From NCBI GenBank assembly GCA_046533895.1, contig JAWDOK010000004.1, forward strand, positions 55,721 through 119,720: a stretch of DNA of 64,000 bases, written 5' to 3'. The DNA is from Acidianus hospitalis. Its GTDB lineage: Archaea; Thermoproteota; Thermoprotei_A; Sulfolobales; Sulfolobaceae. Made by a program: the position numbers and the translations under genes. Positions 1 through 9,028 of this stretch are shown here, piece by piece. The first letter of the stretch is position 1. Every line of letters begins with the position of its first letter. The notes beneath the pieces are model-generated. The model worked only from the letters and a program-made list of their open reading frames with translations. It did not search any database and had not been told where the DNA came from.

Positions 1-365
1 GCGGTCCTTATTTACAATATACATATGCTAGGGCTTACAACATATTATCTAAATCTACAGAAAATCTAGATATTTCTAAAATAGACGAGAATGAGTTAAA
101 GAACGAGAAAAGAACGCTTCTTTTAATGATAGCCAAATTCCCAGATATATTTATCAATTCCGTAGATCATTTACAGCCTGAAGTTCTTACAGTATTTTTA
201 AGAAGACTTGCGGATGTATTTAATTCATGGTATGATAAAGAAAGAGTCCTTCAAGAGCCAGACGAATCAAAGAGAATAACAAGACTATTTATTGTTAAAG
301 GTGTAGAGACTGTATTAAGAAATGGGCTTAATACTTTAGGTATAGCTTCTTTAACTCGTATGTGA
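1..365 (+). CDS. argS: Arginyl-tRNA synthetase, C-terminal fragment
   Basis: The frame is open from the window edge (first full codon at base 3) and encodes about 120 residues. It opens with GPYLQYTYARAYNIL, the class I ArgRS stretch before the anticodon-binding domain. It closes with VLRNGLNTLGIASLTRM, the usual ArgRS C-terminus ending in Met. The enzyme charges tRNA-Arg with arginine. A tRNA-Arg gene starts 10 bases after the stop, so the enzyme and one of its substrates are neighbours. Only the helical anticodon-binding region is visible; the catalytic domain lies outside the window. Family assignment is confident from these two motifs. Confidence 0.9.
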   Translation, partial: GPYLQYTYARAYNILSKSTENLDISKIDENELKNEKRTLLLMIAKFPDIFINSVDHLQPEVLTVFLRRLADVFNSWYDKERVLQEPDESKRITRLFIVKGVETVLRNGLNTLGIASLTRM

Positions 366-375
366 AAAATATCTA

Positions 376-643
<268 letters not shown>

Positions 644-823
644 AAACGCTCACCGTAGTATAGTTGCCAATTCGCGTTTAAAAGTATTGGTAAATCGTCA
701 ATAATTGAAAGATTTTCTCTATTAATGTAATAGGAATGAAAGTAATTAAACAGAAAAAATTTCAGAGTATTTAATCTCATATATAAGGAAAAAATTATAT
801 GTCTTCATAATAAAATAATACTT

Positions 824-1021
824 TCATATTTTCTTTATATTTTGTTTTATCTTATTTATTAGATCCTCTGGTATTTGTGAAATTCCGTGAGCTGATTTAG
901 CGTGAACTCTAAGGATTTCTAATAATTCTTCTTCGCTCGACGAACCTTTTATTTCAAATCCGCAGTTCATTCCTATCGATTTGCATTCGAAGTAATACTT
1001 TTTCTTTGAAAATAGCTTCAT
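824..1021 (-). CDS. DUF1059 small protein, single domain
   Basis: This is a 65-residue protein with the DUF1059 pattern: an aromatic-Cys start (YYFECKSIGMNCGFEI), then a helix (EEELLEIL), then HAKSAHG. The pattern of two cysteines followed by spaced histidines is typical of this small family. Its function is not established, and metal binding is a fair guess. The gene is divergent from a two-domain relative starting at 1109, with an 87-base shared promoter region. There is no signal peptide or membrane segment. Confidence 0.75.
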   Translation of the reverse strand: MKLFSKKKYYFECKSIGMNCGFEIKGSSSEEELLEILRVHAKSAHGISQIPEDLINKIKQNIKKI

Positions 1022-1108
1022 AAGAATATAGGCACATTACTTGTATTAACACATGTGTTAGAAATCTTCTAACTAATCCTTTTGTATTATTTCCCCTTAT
1101 AATGCATT

Positions 1109-1465
1109 ATGAAATACACATTTAGTTGTGCAGATATAGGGATGAACTGTGGATTTGAGATAATAAATGCAGGAAGCGAAGAGGAGCTATTAGAAATGTT
1201 AAAAACTCATGCAAAAATTGATCATGGGATAACATCAATTCCGCCAGAATTAATAGATAAGATAAAGAAAGCTATTAGAAAGTCTGGTAAATATTCATTT
1301 AGTTGTGCAGATATTGGAATGAATTGTGGATTTGAGATAATAGGAGCTTCAAGTGAAGATGAGTTACTTCAGCAATTAAGCATTCATGCAAGAATGAGCC
1401 ATAAGATGAGCAATATTCCTCAAGATACAATAAATGCTATAAAACAGAAAATAAAGGTAAGTTAA
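1109..1465 (+). CDS. Tandem-duplicated DUF1059 protein
   Basis: The 118 residues consist of two DUF1059 units. Unit 1 covers residues 1-57 (YTFSCADIGMNCGFEI ... HAKIDHGI). Unit 2 covers about 58-118 (YSFSCADIGMNCGFEI ... HARMSHKM). Each unit keeps both cysteines and the two spaced histidines. The first 16 residues of each unit are nearly identical, pointing to an internal tandem duplication. The single-domain relative is divergently encoded at 824-1021. The biochemical role is unknown. Confidence 0.75.
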   Translation: MKYTFSCADIGMNCGFEIINAGSEEELLEMLKTHAKIDHGITSIPPELIDKIKKAIRKSGKYSFSCADIGMNCGFEIIGASSEDELLQQLSIHARMSHKMSNIPQDTINAIKQKIKVS

Positions 1466-1499
1466 AACTAATACATTTTTTAGTCTTTTTCTTCTGTTT

Positions 1500-1540
1500 C
1501 CGTGGTCATACCTTTACTTGTCACGGTTATCTAATTAAAT
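1500..1540 (+). promoter_or_regulatory. nrdJ promoter with upstream inverted half-sites
   Basis: A TATA-like TAATTAAAT (1532-1540) lies about 23 bases before the ATG at 1559, the spacing of a leaderless archaeal gene. Just upstream are CCGTGGTCA (1500-1508) and TGTCACGG (1519-1526), an imperfect inverted pair that could bind a regulator. The TATA call rests on spacing; the operator idea is inference. Confidence 0.4.
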
Positions 1541-1558
1541 GTTAGAAAATAATATAAT

Positions 1559-4084
1559 ATGATAGCAATGCAAACTAGTACTGTAAGTTTATTATCGCTC
1601 AATAAGATTAAAGTGATAAAGAGAGACGGCAGAAAGGAGGAATTTAAGTTAGAGAAAATTTTAGTAAAAATAGGTTTTGTTCCTTCTGAAGTTATAGATG
1701 GTATAGCTAATGATATAATTCAAAACTCTAAAGATAACACGATTGATACAAGGACCATTGCAGATATCGTAGAGAGGAATTTGATAGAAAATTCTTTGGA
1801 GCATCAGGAATTAATGGATTTAGCAAAGAAGTACGTTTTAGCCAGGGTTTATAATCACGTTTATGGAAAGGGCAAATGGAAAGAGTTTGATCCAAAAGAT
1901 CTTTTACTTACTTATAATGCACTTAAAGTCCTTGAAGCAAGATATTTACTAAAAGATCCCAATACATTACGTTACATAGAAACTCCTCAAATGATGTTCA
2001 GGAGAGTTGCAAAATACTTAGCTAGTGTAGAGCTAAAGTATGGCAAATCAGAGAGTGAAGTAAAAGCTCTAGAGGAGAAGTTCTATGACATTATGAGCAA
2101 TCTTAGATTCTTACCTAATACACCAACTTTAATGAATAGTGGAACTAGACTGGGAATTTTGTCAGCGTGCTTCGTAATTCCGGTCAGAGATTCAATGACT
2201 ACACCAGAGGGCGACGGAATCTATGATGCTCTAAGAGCGATGGCCTTAGTTCATCAGCAAGGAGGAGGTACAGGTTTTGATTTTTCAGAGCTTAGACCTA
2301 AAGGGGATGTAGTGGCTTCAACAGCTGGCGTCGCTTCTGGACCAGTATCATTTATGAAAATATTTGATGTTTCAACTGACGTAGTAAAGCAAGGAGGAAA
2401 AAGAAGAGGAGCTAACATGGGTGTAATGCATGTGTGGCACGCTGAAATTGAGGATTTCATTAATTCTAAATCTGGTAAGCTTAAGGACGTCCAATTGCAG
2501 AATTTTAACATTTCCGTAGGTGTTTATGACTATTTTATGGAAAAAGTTGAGAGAGGCGAAGAAGTTCCGTTAATTACTCCCAGGAAGACTAGAATTCCTG
2601 GAACAGATCATGATTACTATATAAATAAAGCAAGAAACTATATGAGCGAAGAGTGGGTTCAAGAAGAGATATTAAACGAATTAGAAGAAAAAGGTGGAGC
2701 AGTTTGGCTTGACGAGAGTAAGATAATTACTGTGGATGAAGCCCTAGTTATAGCGGAAAAAGAAGGTGCTATAATAAGGTGGATAAACGCGAGATCTCTC
2801 TTTAATGAGATAGTAAGAAGTGCTTGGGATAGCGGAGATCCTGGGTTATTATTTATAGACGAGATAAATAGGAGGCATCCAGTTTGGTACTTAGGGAAAA
2901 TTAATGCTACCAATCCTTGTGGGGAAGAACCCTTATTACCTTGGGAGTCATGTAATTTAGGTTCTATTAATTTAGAGAAGTTTGTTAAGGAGACGGAAAA
3001 TGGTAAATATATAGATTGGGACGGATTGGCTGAGACAATAAAATATGCCGTTAGACTTCTGGACAATGTAATTGATGCTAATAAGTATCCGCTTAAGCAG
3101 ATAGAGCAAGCTACTAAGAGTACTAGAAAAGTAGGCTTAGGAGTTATGGGCTTGGCAAGAATGCTAATAAAGCTTGGTATACCTTATGATAGCGTAGATG
3201 CAATATACTTATCGTATCAAGTGGCCAAGTTTATTTATTATCATGCGTTTAAGACTTCAATAGAGTTAGCTAAAGAAAAATGCTCTTTCCCCGTATATGA
3301 TCCGTTAAGATATCATGATATATGGGAATCCGCTAGACCATTCGAATACTTGCTTGAAGTTACTAAGGTGGAAGGTAAACCTTCTGAGTATGTTCGTAAG
3401 TTAACTGCAATTGTCGATAAACTTGACTTTTCCGAACTTAAGGCAGAAAGAATTAAGCATGGTTTGAGAAATGCTACTGTAGTTTCTGTAGCACCTACTG
3501 GTACTATATCAATAATTGCCGGAACTTCATCGTCTATAGAGCCTTTATTCGCATTAGCCTTCATTAGGAATGTCGCAGTTGGCAAGTTTATGGAGATTGA
3601 TTCTTTATTCTTGGAGTACTTGAGGAAGTATGAATTAGATAATCCAGAAGTTGTAAAGAAGGTTGCTGAGACTGGAACTGTTGGAGAAAACATGTTTATG
3701 CCAGCAACAATTAGGAAACTATTCAGGACTGCCCATGAAGTTCCTCCAGAATTTCATTTATTACATCAAGCAGCCTGGCAACAATGGAATGATTCTGGTA
3801 CTTCTAAAACTATAAACTTAAGGTCTGAAGAGCCTCCAGAAACTGTAGAGAGAGTATATTTAATGGCATGGAAATTAGGAGTTAAAGGCATAACGGTTTA
3901 TAGGGATAAGAGCAAATCACAACAAGTAATATACTTTGGAATAAAGAAGGAAAGGGAAGAGAAGGAGAAAAGAGAACAGGAAAAGAAGCAACAGCAAATA
4001 ATTCCATCGTCATTTAGGATGGAAAAGAAATTTGTCGAAGTAGATGAAAACTACGCAGGCGGATGTAAGACTTGTGAACTATAA
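1559..4084 (+). CDS. nrdJ: Adenosylcobalamin-dependent (class II) ribonucleoside-diphosphate reductase
   Basis: The 841-residue protein makes deoxynucleotides by radical chemistry with coenzyme B12. An ATP-cone regulatory domain covers about residues 16-105 (IKVIKRDGRKEEF). Catalytic barrel motifs follow: NTPTLMNSG near 187, the redox pair Cys204 (LSACFV) and Cys465 (ESCNLGS), and the thiyl-radical finger loop NPCGEE at 452-457. The C-terminal tail ends CKTCEL (Cys836/Cys839), the re-reducing cysteine pair. No small-subunit gene is adjacent, as expected for class II. The ATG at 1559 fits a leaderless transcript; a second in-frame ATG lies at 1568. The low-complexity KREQEKKQQQ linker just before the tail is normal for tethered C-termini. 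Confidence 0.93.
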   Translation: MIAMQTSTVSLLSLNKIKVIKRDGRKEEFKLEKILVKIGFVPSEVIDGIANDIIQNSKDNTIDTRTIADIVERNLIENSLEHQELMDLAKKYVLARVYNHVYGKGKWKEFDPKDLLLTYNALKVLEARYLLKDPNTLRYIETPQMMFRRVAKYLASVELKYGKSESEVKALEEKFYDIMSNLRFLPNTPTLMNSGTRLGILSACFVIPVRDSMTTPEGDGIYDALRAMALVHQQGGGTGFDFSELRPKGDVVASTAGVASGPVSFMKIFDVSTDVVKQGGKRRGANMGVMHVWHAEIEDFINSKSGKLKDVQLQNFNISVGVYDYFMEKVERGEEVPLITPRKTRIPGTDHDYYINKARNYMSEEWVQEEILNELEEKGGAVWLDESKIITVDEALVIAEKEGAIIRWINARSLFNEIVRSAWDSGDPGLLFIDEINRRHPVWYLGKINATNPCGEEPLLPWESCNLGSINLEKFVKETENGKYIDWDGLAETIKYAVRLLDNVIDANKYPLKQIEQATKSTRKVGLGVMGLARMLIKLGIPYDSVDAIYLSYQVAKFIYYHAFKTSIELAKEKCSFPVYDPLRYHDIWESARPFEYLLEVTKVEGKPSEYVRKLTAIVDKLDFSELKAERIKHGLRNATVVSVAPTGTISIIAGTSSSIEPLFALAFIRNVAVGKFMEIDSLFLEYLRKYELDNPEVVKKVAETGTVGENMFMPATIRKLFRTAHEVPPEFHLLHQAAWQQWNDSGTSKTINLRSEEPPETVERVYLMAWKLGVKGITVYRDKSKSQQVIYFGIKKEREEKEKREQEKKQQQIIPSSFRMEKKFVEVDENYAGGCKTCEL

Positions 4085-4132
4085 TGCAAAATATTTTTAT
4101 ATTTCTTTATCATATTTTCAATTGATAAACTC

Positions 4133-4507
4133 ATGTCTATTACTCCTCCATGTGAGATTTCAGTAAAGGAGATCTTGCCTGCAGTGAGGTCTATAATTGC
4201 TACAAAGCTTGTAAAAGAGAAAGGTCTTCCATTATATGAGGCAGCAAAGAAAATGGGCATAACGCCAGCAGCGGTGGCAAATTATATGAATAAAAAGAGA
4301 GGCAATAGCGTTAGAGAGCTCATAGAACATGATAAGAAAATGATGGAAATGATAACTGACTTTGTTGAGAAAGTATATATAGGGACTAACGAAGATCTAT
4401 CAAACTATTATTGTATGTTATGCTCTGAAGGTAAGAAAGTTCTTAAGCGTAGCGGTATAGATGTTCCTTTATGCGCTTATGAATCGTCCCTTATGCTTAA
4501 GCAATAA
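4133..4507 (+). CDS. Predicted HTH transcriptional regulator with C-terminal cysteines
   Basis: The 124-residue protein has a helix-turn-helix at about residues 36-57 (YEAAKKMGITPAAVANYMNK). It is followed by a helical segment and a cysteine-containing tail (YYCMLCSEGKKVL ... VPLCAYE) that could bind a metal. It resembles the archaeal predicted regulators of COG2522. A TATA-like run (tttttatatttc, near 4091) precedes the ATG. The gene ends 11 bases inside the convergent gene at 4497. Its target genes are unknown. Confidence 0.65.
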   Translation: MSITPPCEISVKEILPAVRSIIATKLVKEKGLPLYEAAKKMGITPAAVANYMNKKRGNSVRELIEHDKKMMEMITDFVEKVYIGTNEDLSNYYCMLCSEGKKVLKRSGIDVPLCAYESSLMLKQ

Positions 4508-5567
4508 TTTTTCTTCTTAAATAAGGTTCTATTAATCTTCTTATTTTTATTTTAACGTTTTTTATTCCCCATTTTCTTATTGGAATTCTTACTCTATCGA
4601 ATTCTGTGACTAGCTCTTCTCCGTCGGCTGTAGCGCTGTCTATTCTTCCAGAAAAAATTAGTGTCGAAATTACGTCATCATCAGAGAAATTCTCTAAAAT
4701 TAATAGCAACTCGCCATTTTTATAATCAAAATACAGAGGAATTACGGACGATGGTTCTATTTTATAAATACTTACGTTATATTTAGGTTTACAATCTAAT
4801 CTAATTATGTTGTTTTTAAGATCCCATGAAATTCTTGCAGGCTTAATTTCTTTCCATATTCTCGATTTGATAATATATACTTGTCTCTCGCTTTCTATTT
4901 CTATCTTTCCTAGATTGAATTTTATGTTAAACGGGTCGGAAGAAATTATAGATAATGCTGTATCTGATTGTAGTGATATAAAGCTTGATGCACTTATAGG
5001 ATATCTACTTTCCTCAATATAGAAAGGATTTAGGAAGTAAAATTTGGGGTTATAAAAGTTACTTTCTATTTTATATCCTGCAAGTTCGTATCCCTGTGTT
5101 GGAATATTGAGTTTTTCAGTTATTTCTCCGGGGCGAAAATAGTACCATTTTTCATCTATTAACGCTTTCCTATCCCAAGGAGATGGATTAAAATATCCTT
5201 CTCCTTCATCACAAGGTATTAGATCTTTAACTAAGTTTATAAGTGACTTCTCGTTTATTTTAGTAAAACTCCAAGGTATTGCATTTATTTCTAATGGGGT
5301 AAAAACTACAAAAGGGCCTTTTATGATATCTTCTCCTTCAGCTAATATTTCGCTTCCATCTACTCCTATTATTTTTGCTTTATATTTCCATAGAACTTTC
5401 TTAGCATTAGATAGTTTAAGAAGTTGAGGCAATTGGGCTATATTTAAATCTTCATCCTTTAATTTAACTGTATCAATATTGGCAAACGGAATGGAAAAAT
5501 TTATCATTGATGGTCCGACAAATGCCTTTTCGTCATCTCTCGGGTTCGGGGGTAATTCTTCATCCAT
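4497..5567 (-). CDS. Hypothetical protein, last gene of the eS30-gatD-gatE operon
   Basis: The 356-residue acidic protein starts MDEELPPNPRDDEKAFVGPS. I do not recognise a family. It is rich in beta-strand-like segments and shows no membrane helix, signal peptide or metal motif. The start overlaps the end of gatE by 8 bases, so the two genes are translationally coupled and the ATG is well supported. Its place in the operon suggests a link to translation, which is inference only. The C-terminus ends RRLIEPYLRRKIIA. Confidence 0.6.
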   Translation of the reverse strand: MDEELPPNPRDDEKAFVGPSMINFSIPFANIDTVKLKDEDLNIAQLPQLLKLSNAKKVLWKYKAKIIGVDGSEILAEGEDIIKGPFVVFTPLEINAIPWSFTKINEKSLINLVKDLIPCDEGEGYFNPSPWDRKALIDEKWYYFRPGEITEKLNIPTQGYELAGYKIESNFYNPKFYFLNPFYIEESRYPISASSFISLQSDTALSIISSDPFNIKFNLGKIEIESERQVYIIKSRIWKEIKPARISWDLKNNIIRLDCKPKYNVSIYKIEPSSVIPLYFDYKNGELLLILENFSDDDVISTLIFSGRIDSATADGEELVTEFDRVRIPIRKWGIKNVKIKIRRLIEPYLRRKIIA

Positions 5568-7467
5568 TAATCCTTTCTAATTCTCTCCTAATTAAATCTG
5601 CTACTCTTTTTCCGTCAGCTCTTCCTCTAACCTTAGACATTACTTTGCCCATTAATATGTTAAATGCCTTATCCCTCTTTTTGATTATTTCCTCCTTAGA
5701 CGTTTCTACAGTTTCCTTAACAATTTTCTCTAGCTCTTCTTCACTTAAAGAAGAGAAGATAGTAATAATTTTATCAATGTTAACATTCTCTCCTTCTTTT
5801 CTCTCTTTGCTATACTTTAAAAGTATCTCTGGTATGGAATCTTTTGATATTTTACCAGAATTTAAAGCATTAAATATGCTTTCTAGCACGTCATCAGTAA
5901 TTGCCTCTGGATCTCCTCCTTGAGACTTTAATGATTTTATCGTATTCTCTAAGGTAGTTGCTATAACAACTGGTGGTACTTTAGGATACTTCTTAACGAA
6001 GTAATCAAACGAATCTAATCTAGGGCTATTTAGAACTTGTTTAGCTAACTCTTCACTTAAACCAAGGTTAATTAAGCTTTTTAATTTTTCCTCAGGAGTA
6101 GGTGGAATAATTTCTTTTGCTTTTTTAATTAGATCCTCAGTTATTCTTATTGGAGGAATATCAGTCTCCGGATACATTCTTGCCGCTCCAGGCTGTGGTC
6201 TTAAGAACCTTGTGGTACCATCTTCATTAGCTCCTCTAGTTTCCTTAGGTACTCCTTCTAAGGCATATAATAATCTATCTTTGATTACTTGAACTGCTAT
6301 ATCCAATTTAGATTTTTCTCCTACAATTAATATAAAACCGTCATCGTCTTTTACGTTCAATTCATCTTTTACCTTGTTTACCTCCTCTTGAGATATTCCA
6401 TAGTTAGGTAATTCGTCAATGTGGAATATTCCTCCTAATCCTGCAAGTACTTTCACATAATCAGAAACTTCCGTGCCAAATCTCCTATTTGGCATTAGTT
6501 CTATACCAAATATTCCCTTGAAATGCGGAACTTTTATTCCGTAAACTTTGCCTCCTTTCTTTAACTCTCTTAAGATTACATTGCTTTTGGTTTCCTTAAA
6601 TAATTCTGTTAGATCTTTAACTACATATCCTGAGGATAAATTTTCTTTTGTAGCACCACGTCTTATTAGCTCATCCTTTATTTCTAAAAGTTTTAATTGT
6701 CTCATTGCCTCGTACTCTATCAGCTTAGGTATCAAATCGAGTTCCTGAACACCTTTTATTTCAGTTTTTACACCGCCAATTATTGATATATTTAAGTCTT
6801 GCCTTATAGTTCCTAGTCCTCTCTTTACTCTCCCAGTTAATCTTAGCATTTGTCCTATTTTTAGTGCTACTCTTTTTGCTTGTTCTGGACTATGAATATC
6901 TGGCCCAGTTGAAATTTCTATTAATGGAATTCCTAGTCTATCTAAATTATAAATAACGGAATCCTTAGTATCTTCAATTTTCCTAGCAGCATCTTCTTCT
7001 ATCGCAATAGTTTGAATGCTAACTTTTCCATCCTCGTCTTCTACATATCCGCCAAGCCCTACTATTGATGTCCTTTGAAAACCAGAAGTATTTGATCCGT
7101 CTATCACTACTTTTCTCATGACGTATACTTCGTCAACTGGTGTTCCGTGAAACGCTAGAGTCATTGCTAATCCTATTAATAATGCTTCCTCGCTCATTCT
7201 ATGAGGAGGTTCTTCATCACATTCTACTAAACATGTAGCTTGTTGAGGTATTCTATATACATATTTCTTATTTTTCTCCCACTCAAATAATGCAGCTACG
7301 TCTATTTCTCCTGTTTCACTAAATACTGGTCTTAAATATCTTTCTAATGTGTTTTTATATTCTTCACTAAGTATAGTCGGACAATTACAAAATAGTTTTG
7401 TAGACGTATCCAGCTGTTGGTGAATTTCTAATCCTACTTTTAGCCCGAGCTTATTATAGTCAATCAT
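5560..7467 (-). CDS. gatE: Glutamyl-tRNA(Gln) amidotransferase subunit E
   Basis: The 635-residue protein is the tRNA-binding and kinase subunit of the archaeal GatDE complex, which converts misacylated Glu-tRNA(Gln) to Gln-tRNA(Gln). The N-terminal cradle domain begins KLGLKVGLEIHQQLDTSTKL and includes a Cys-x-Cys (FCNCPT). The AspRS-like insertion specific to GatE is present in the middle (FKGIFGIELMPNRRFGTEVSDY). The C-terminus is a YqeY-like tail (ILMGKVMSKVRGRADGKRV). The length is normal for GatE. It overlaps gatD upstream by 8 bases and the hypothetical gene downstream by 8 bases, forming a tight operon. Confidence 0.95.
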   Translation of the reverse strand: MIDYNKLGLKVGLEIHQQLDTSTKLFCNCPTILSEEYKNTLERYLRPVFSETGEIDVAALFEWEKNKKYVYRIPQQATCLVECDEEPPHRMSEEALLIGLAMTLAFHGTPVDEVYVMRKVVIDGSNTSGFQRTSIVGLGGYVEDEDGKVSIQTIAIEEDAARKIEDTKDSVIYNLDRLGIPLIEISTGPDIHSPEQAKRVALKIGQMLRLTGRVKRGLGTIRQDLNISIIGGVKTEIKGVQELDLIPKLIEYEAMRQLKLLEIKDELIRRGATKENLSSGYVVKDLTELFKETKSNVILRELKKGGKVYGIKVPHFKGIFGIELMPNRRFGTEVSDYVKVLAGLGGIFHIDELPNYGISQEEVNKVKDELNVKDDDGFILIVGEKSKLDIAVQVIKDRLLYALEGVPKETRGANEDGTTRFLRPQPGAARMYPETDIPPIRITEDLIKKAKEIIPPTPEEKLKSLINLGLSEELAKQVLNSPRLDSFDYFVKKYPKVPPVVIATTLENTIKSLKSQGGDPEAITDDVLESIFNALNSGKISKDSIPEILLKYSKERKEGENVNIDKIITIFSSLSEEELEKIVKETVETSKEEIIKKRDKAFNILMGKVMSKVRGRADGKRVADLIRRELERING

Positions 7468-8779
7468 AATTCCACCTTGGGAAGAAATCTAAACTGTGCC
7501 TTGGGTTTATTTCTCCTACTAAATTTGTAAGCATTAATTTCTTAACTTTTTCTTGGTCAGACTCATGCGCAAGAACCCACATCAATTTAACTATTGCGAC
7601 CTCTGGTAGCATGTCTTCTAATGGAACTACCCCAGCTTCTTGCAATAACCTCCCTGTAGTATAAACATTCATATTAACTCTTCCGAACAAACACTGTGAA
7701 GTCATACCAACAAATACTCCGTCCTTTGTCATTTTCTTTATATAATCCACAAAAGATGTAGCTACATGGCCTAATCCAGTGCCTTCTAAGATCACTCCTC
7801 TAACTTTCTTCTCCATTAAATATTCTAGAATGTCAGGAGTTAAACCTGGATAGTACTTTAAAAGAAATACGTGAGTATCAAATTTGGCGTCTTCCTCAAC
7901 TTCATCTCTTTTAGGAATATAATCTGATCTTAGAATTTCTACCTTATTTTCTTTCCACTCTACTTTAGCTAACGGTTTATCATTTATTGATTGGAAAGCG
8001 TCTCTTCTGCTAGTATGCATTTTTCTAACCTTAACTCCTCTGTGAGCTAAAGTGTAAGTATCTGAGCTTTCTCCATGCATATTTATTACTACTTCACCAA
8101 ATGGAGCTTTCTTAGCTAGGAGTACAGAAGAATACAAGTTTATTGCAGCGTCACTACTAGGTCTATCGCTACTTCTTTGTGAACCAACCAATACTACTGG
8201 TCCAGACAATTTTAGTGAAAAAGCTAGTGCTGATGCAGTATAAGCCATCGTATCTGTTCCGTGTGCGATAACTACTCCTTCATTACCTTCTTTAAATGCT
8301 CTCTTTACGGCTTCTGCAATCTTAACCCAATGCTCTGGTGTCATATTTTCACTAAGTATTGCAAAGAGTATTTCAGCAGAAATTTTTGCTATATTGTTTA
8401 TTTCTGGCATGAATTTTATAATATCTTCTGTAGACAATGCAGGTCTTACGGCACCAGTTTCGTACTCTATTTTACTCACTATAGTGCCTCCAGTACTTAT
8501 TATTTTTATTTCGCTTTTAGTACTTTTACTAACTTCCTGAGTTTCCTTTTGGCTTTCAGATTTTTTCTTTATAAGCTTTATTTTTGCTGAAATTATTGAA
8601 ACTCCAATATTATATCCATTGTCTAACTTTATGATTATTATATCATCATATGGAGAATAAGAAGGCATTAGAATCCCTTTATAAATATTACCATTCTTTT
8701 CTATTTCTATCAAATCTCCTATATCCGCATTAATTTGTAATAAGCTCTGAAGAGCGGATCCTCTATAACCTTCAAGCAT
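7460..8779 (-). CDS. gatD: Glutamyl-tRNA(Gln) amidotransferase subunit D
   Basis: The 439-residue asparaginase-like subunit supplies ammonia from glutamine to GatE. An N-terminal SH3-like domain (about residues 1-80) is followed by the L-asparaginase core. Its signatures are STGGTIVSKIEYETGAVRP (first catalytic Thr) and AHGTDTMAYTASAL (Thr-Asp pair), then VGSQRSSDRPSSDA. The start MLEGYRGSALQSLLQ is 31 bases after the eS30 stop, so the gene probably shares that promoter. Archaea use GatDE for glutamine and GatCAB for asparagine, and both systems are represented in this window. Confidence 0.94.
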   Translation of the reverse strand: MLEGYRGSALQSLLQINADIGDLIEIEKNGNIYKGILMPSYSPYDDIIIIKLDNGYNIGVSIISAKIKLIKKKSESQKETQEVSKSTKSEIKIISTGGTIVSKIEYETGAVRPALSTEDIIKFMPEINNIAKISAEILFAILSENMTPEHWVKIAEAVKRAFKEGNEGVVIAHGTDTMAYTASALAFSLKLSGPVVLVGSQRSSDRPSSDAAINLYSSVLLAKKAPFGEVVINMHGESSDTYTLAHRGVKVRKMHTSRRDAFQSINDKPLAKVEWKENKVEILRSDYIPKRDEVEEDAKFDTHVFLLKYYPGLTPDILEYLMEKKVRGVILEGTGLGHVATSFVDYIKKMTKDGVFVGMTSQCLFGRVNMNVYTTGRLLQEAGVVPLEDMLPEVAIVKLMWVLAHESDQEKVKKLMLTNLVGEINPRHSLDFFPRWNYD

Positions 8780-8810
8780 AGGAAAAAATAATTATATAAT
8801 GTAAAAAAGC

Positions 8811-8966
8811 TTATGTAGCTTTCTCCTTAGAAGCTTTTAATACCCTTTTTTCAAACTCCTTTTTATTCCTAACTCTGGGTACTTCTTTGCTCTTGGGTTT
8901 TGGCTGAATTTTTGGAGTCTGATTTCTAACCTTTCCTGCCTTCGTTAACGAACCGTGGGATGGCAT
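8811..8966 (-). CDS. rps30e: Small ribosomal subunit protein eS30
   Basis: A 51-residue basic protein that begins MPSHGSLTKAGKVRNQTP and contains KEVPRVRNKKEFEKRV, the hallmark of archaeal/eukaryotic eS30. It is very rich in Lys and Arg, as expected of an rRNA-binding protein. It is the first gene of the minus-strand run eS30-gatD-gatE-hypothetical and is divergent from nop5 at 9029, so the 62-base gap carries both promoters. The start ATG is the only sensible one. Confidence 0.93.
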   Translation of the reverse strand: MPSHGSLTKAGKVRNQTPKIQPKPKSKEVPRVRNKKEFEKRVLKASKEKAT

Positions 8967-9028
8967 ATCAACTTAATATAACATAAATAAGAATTTAAAC
9001 TTACAGTTGAAAAAGCAATGGGACTATA

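Noticed and set aside
2254..3693. Minus-strand frames inside nrdJ
   Set aside because: Antisense shadows of a well-supported gene, with no independent promoter or family motif.
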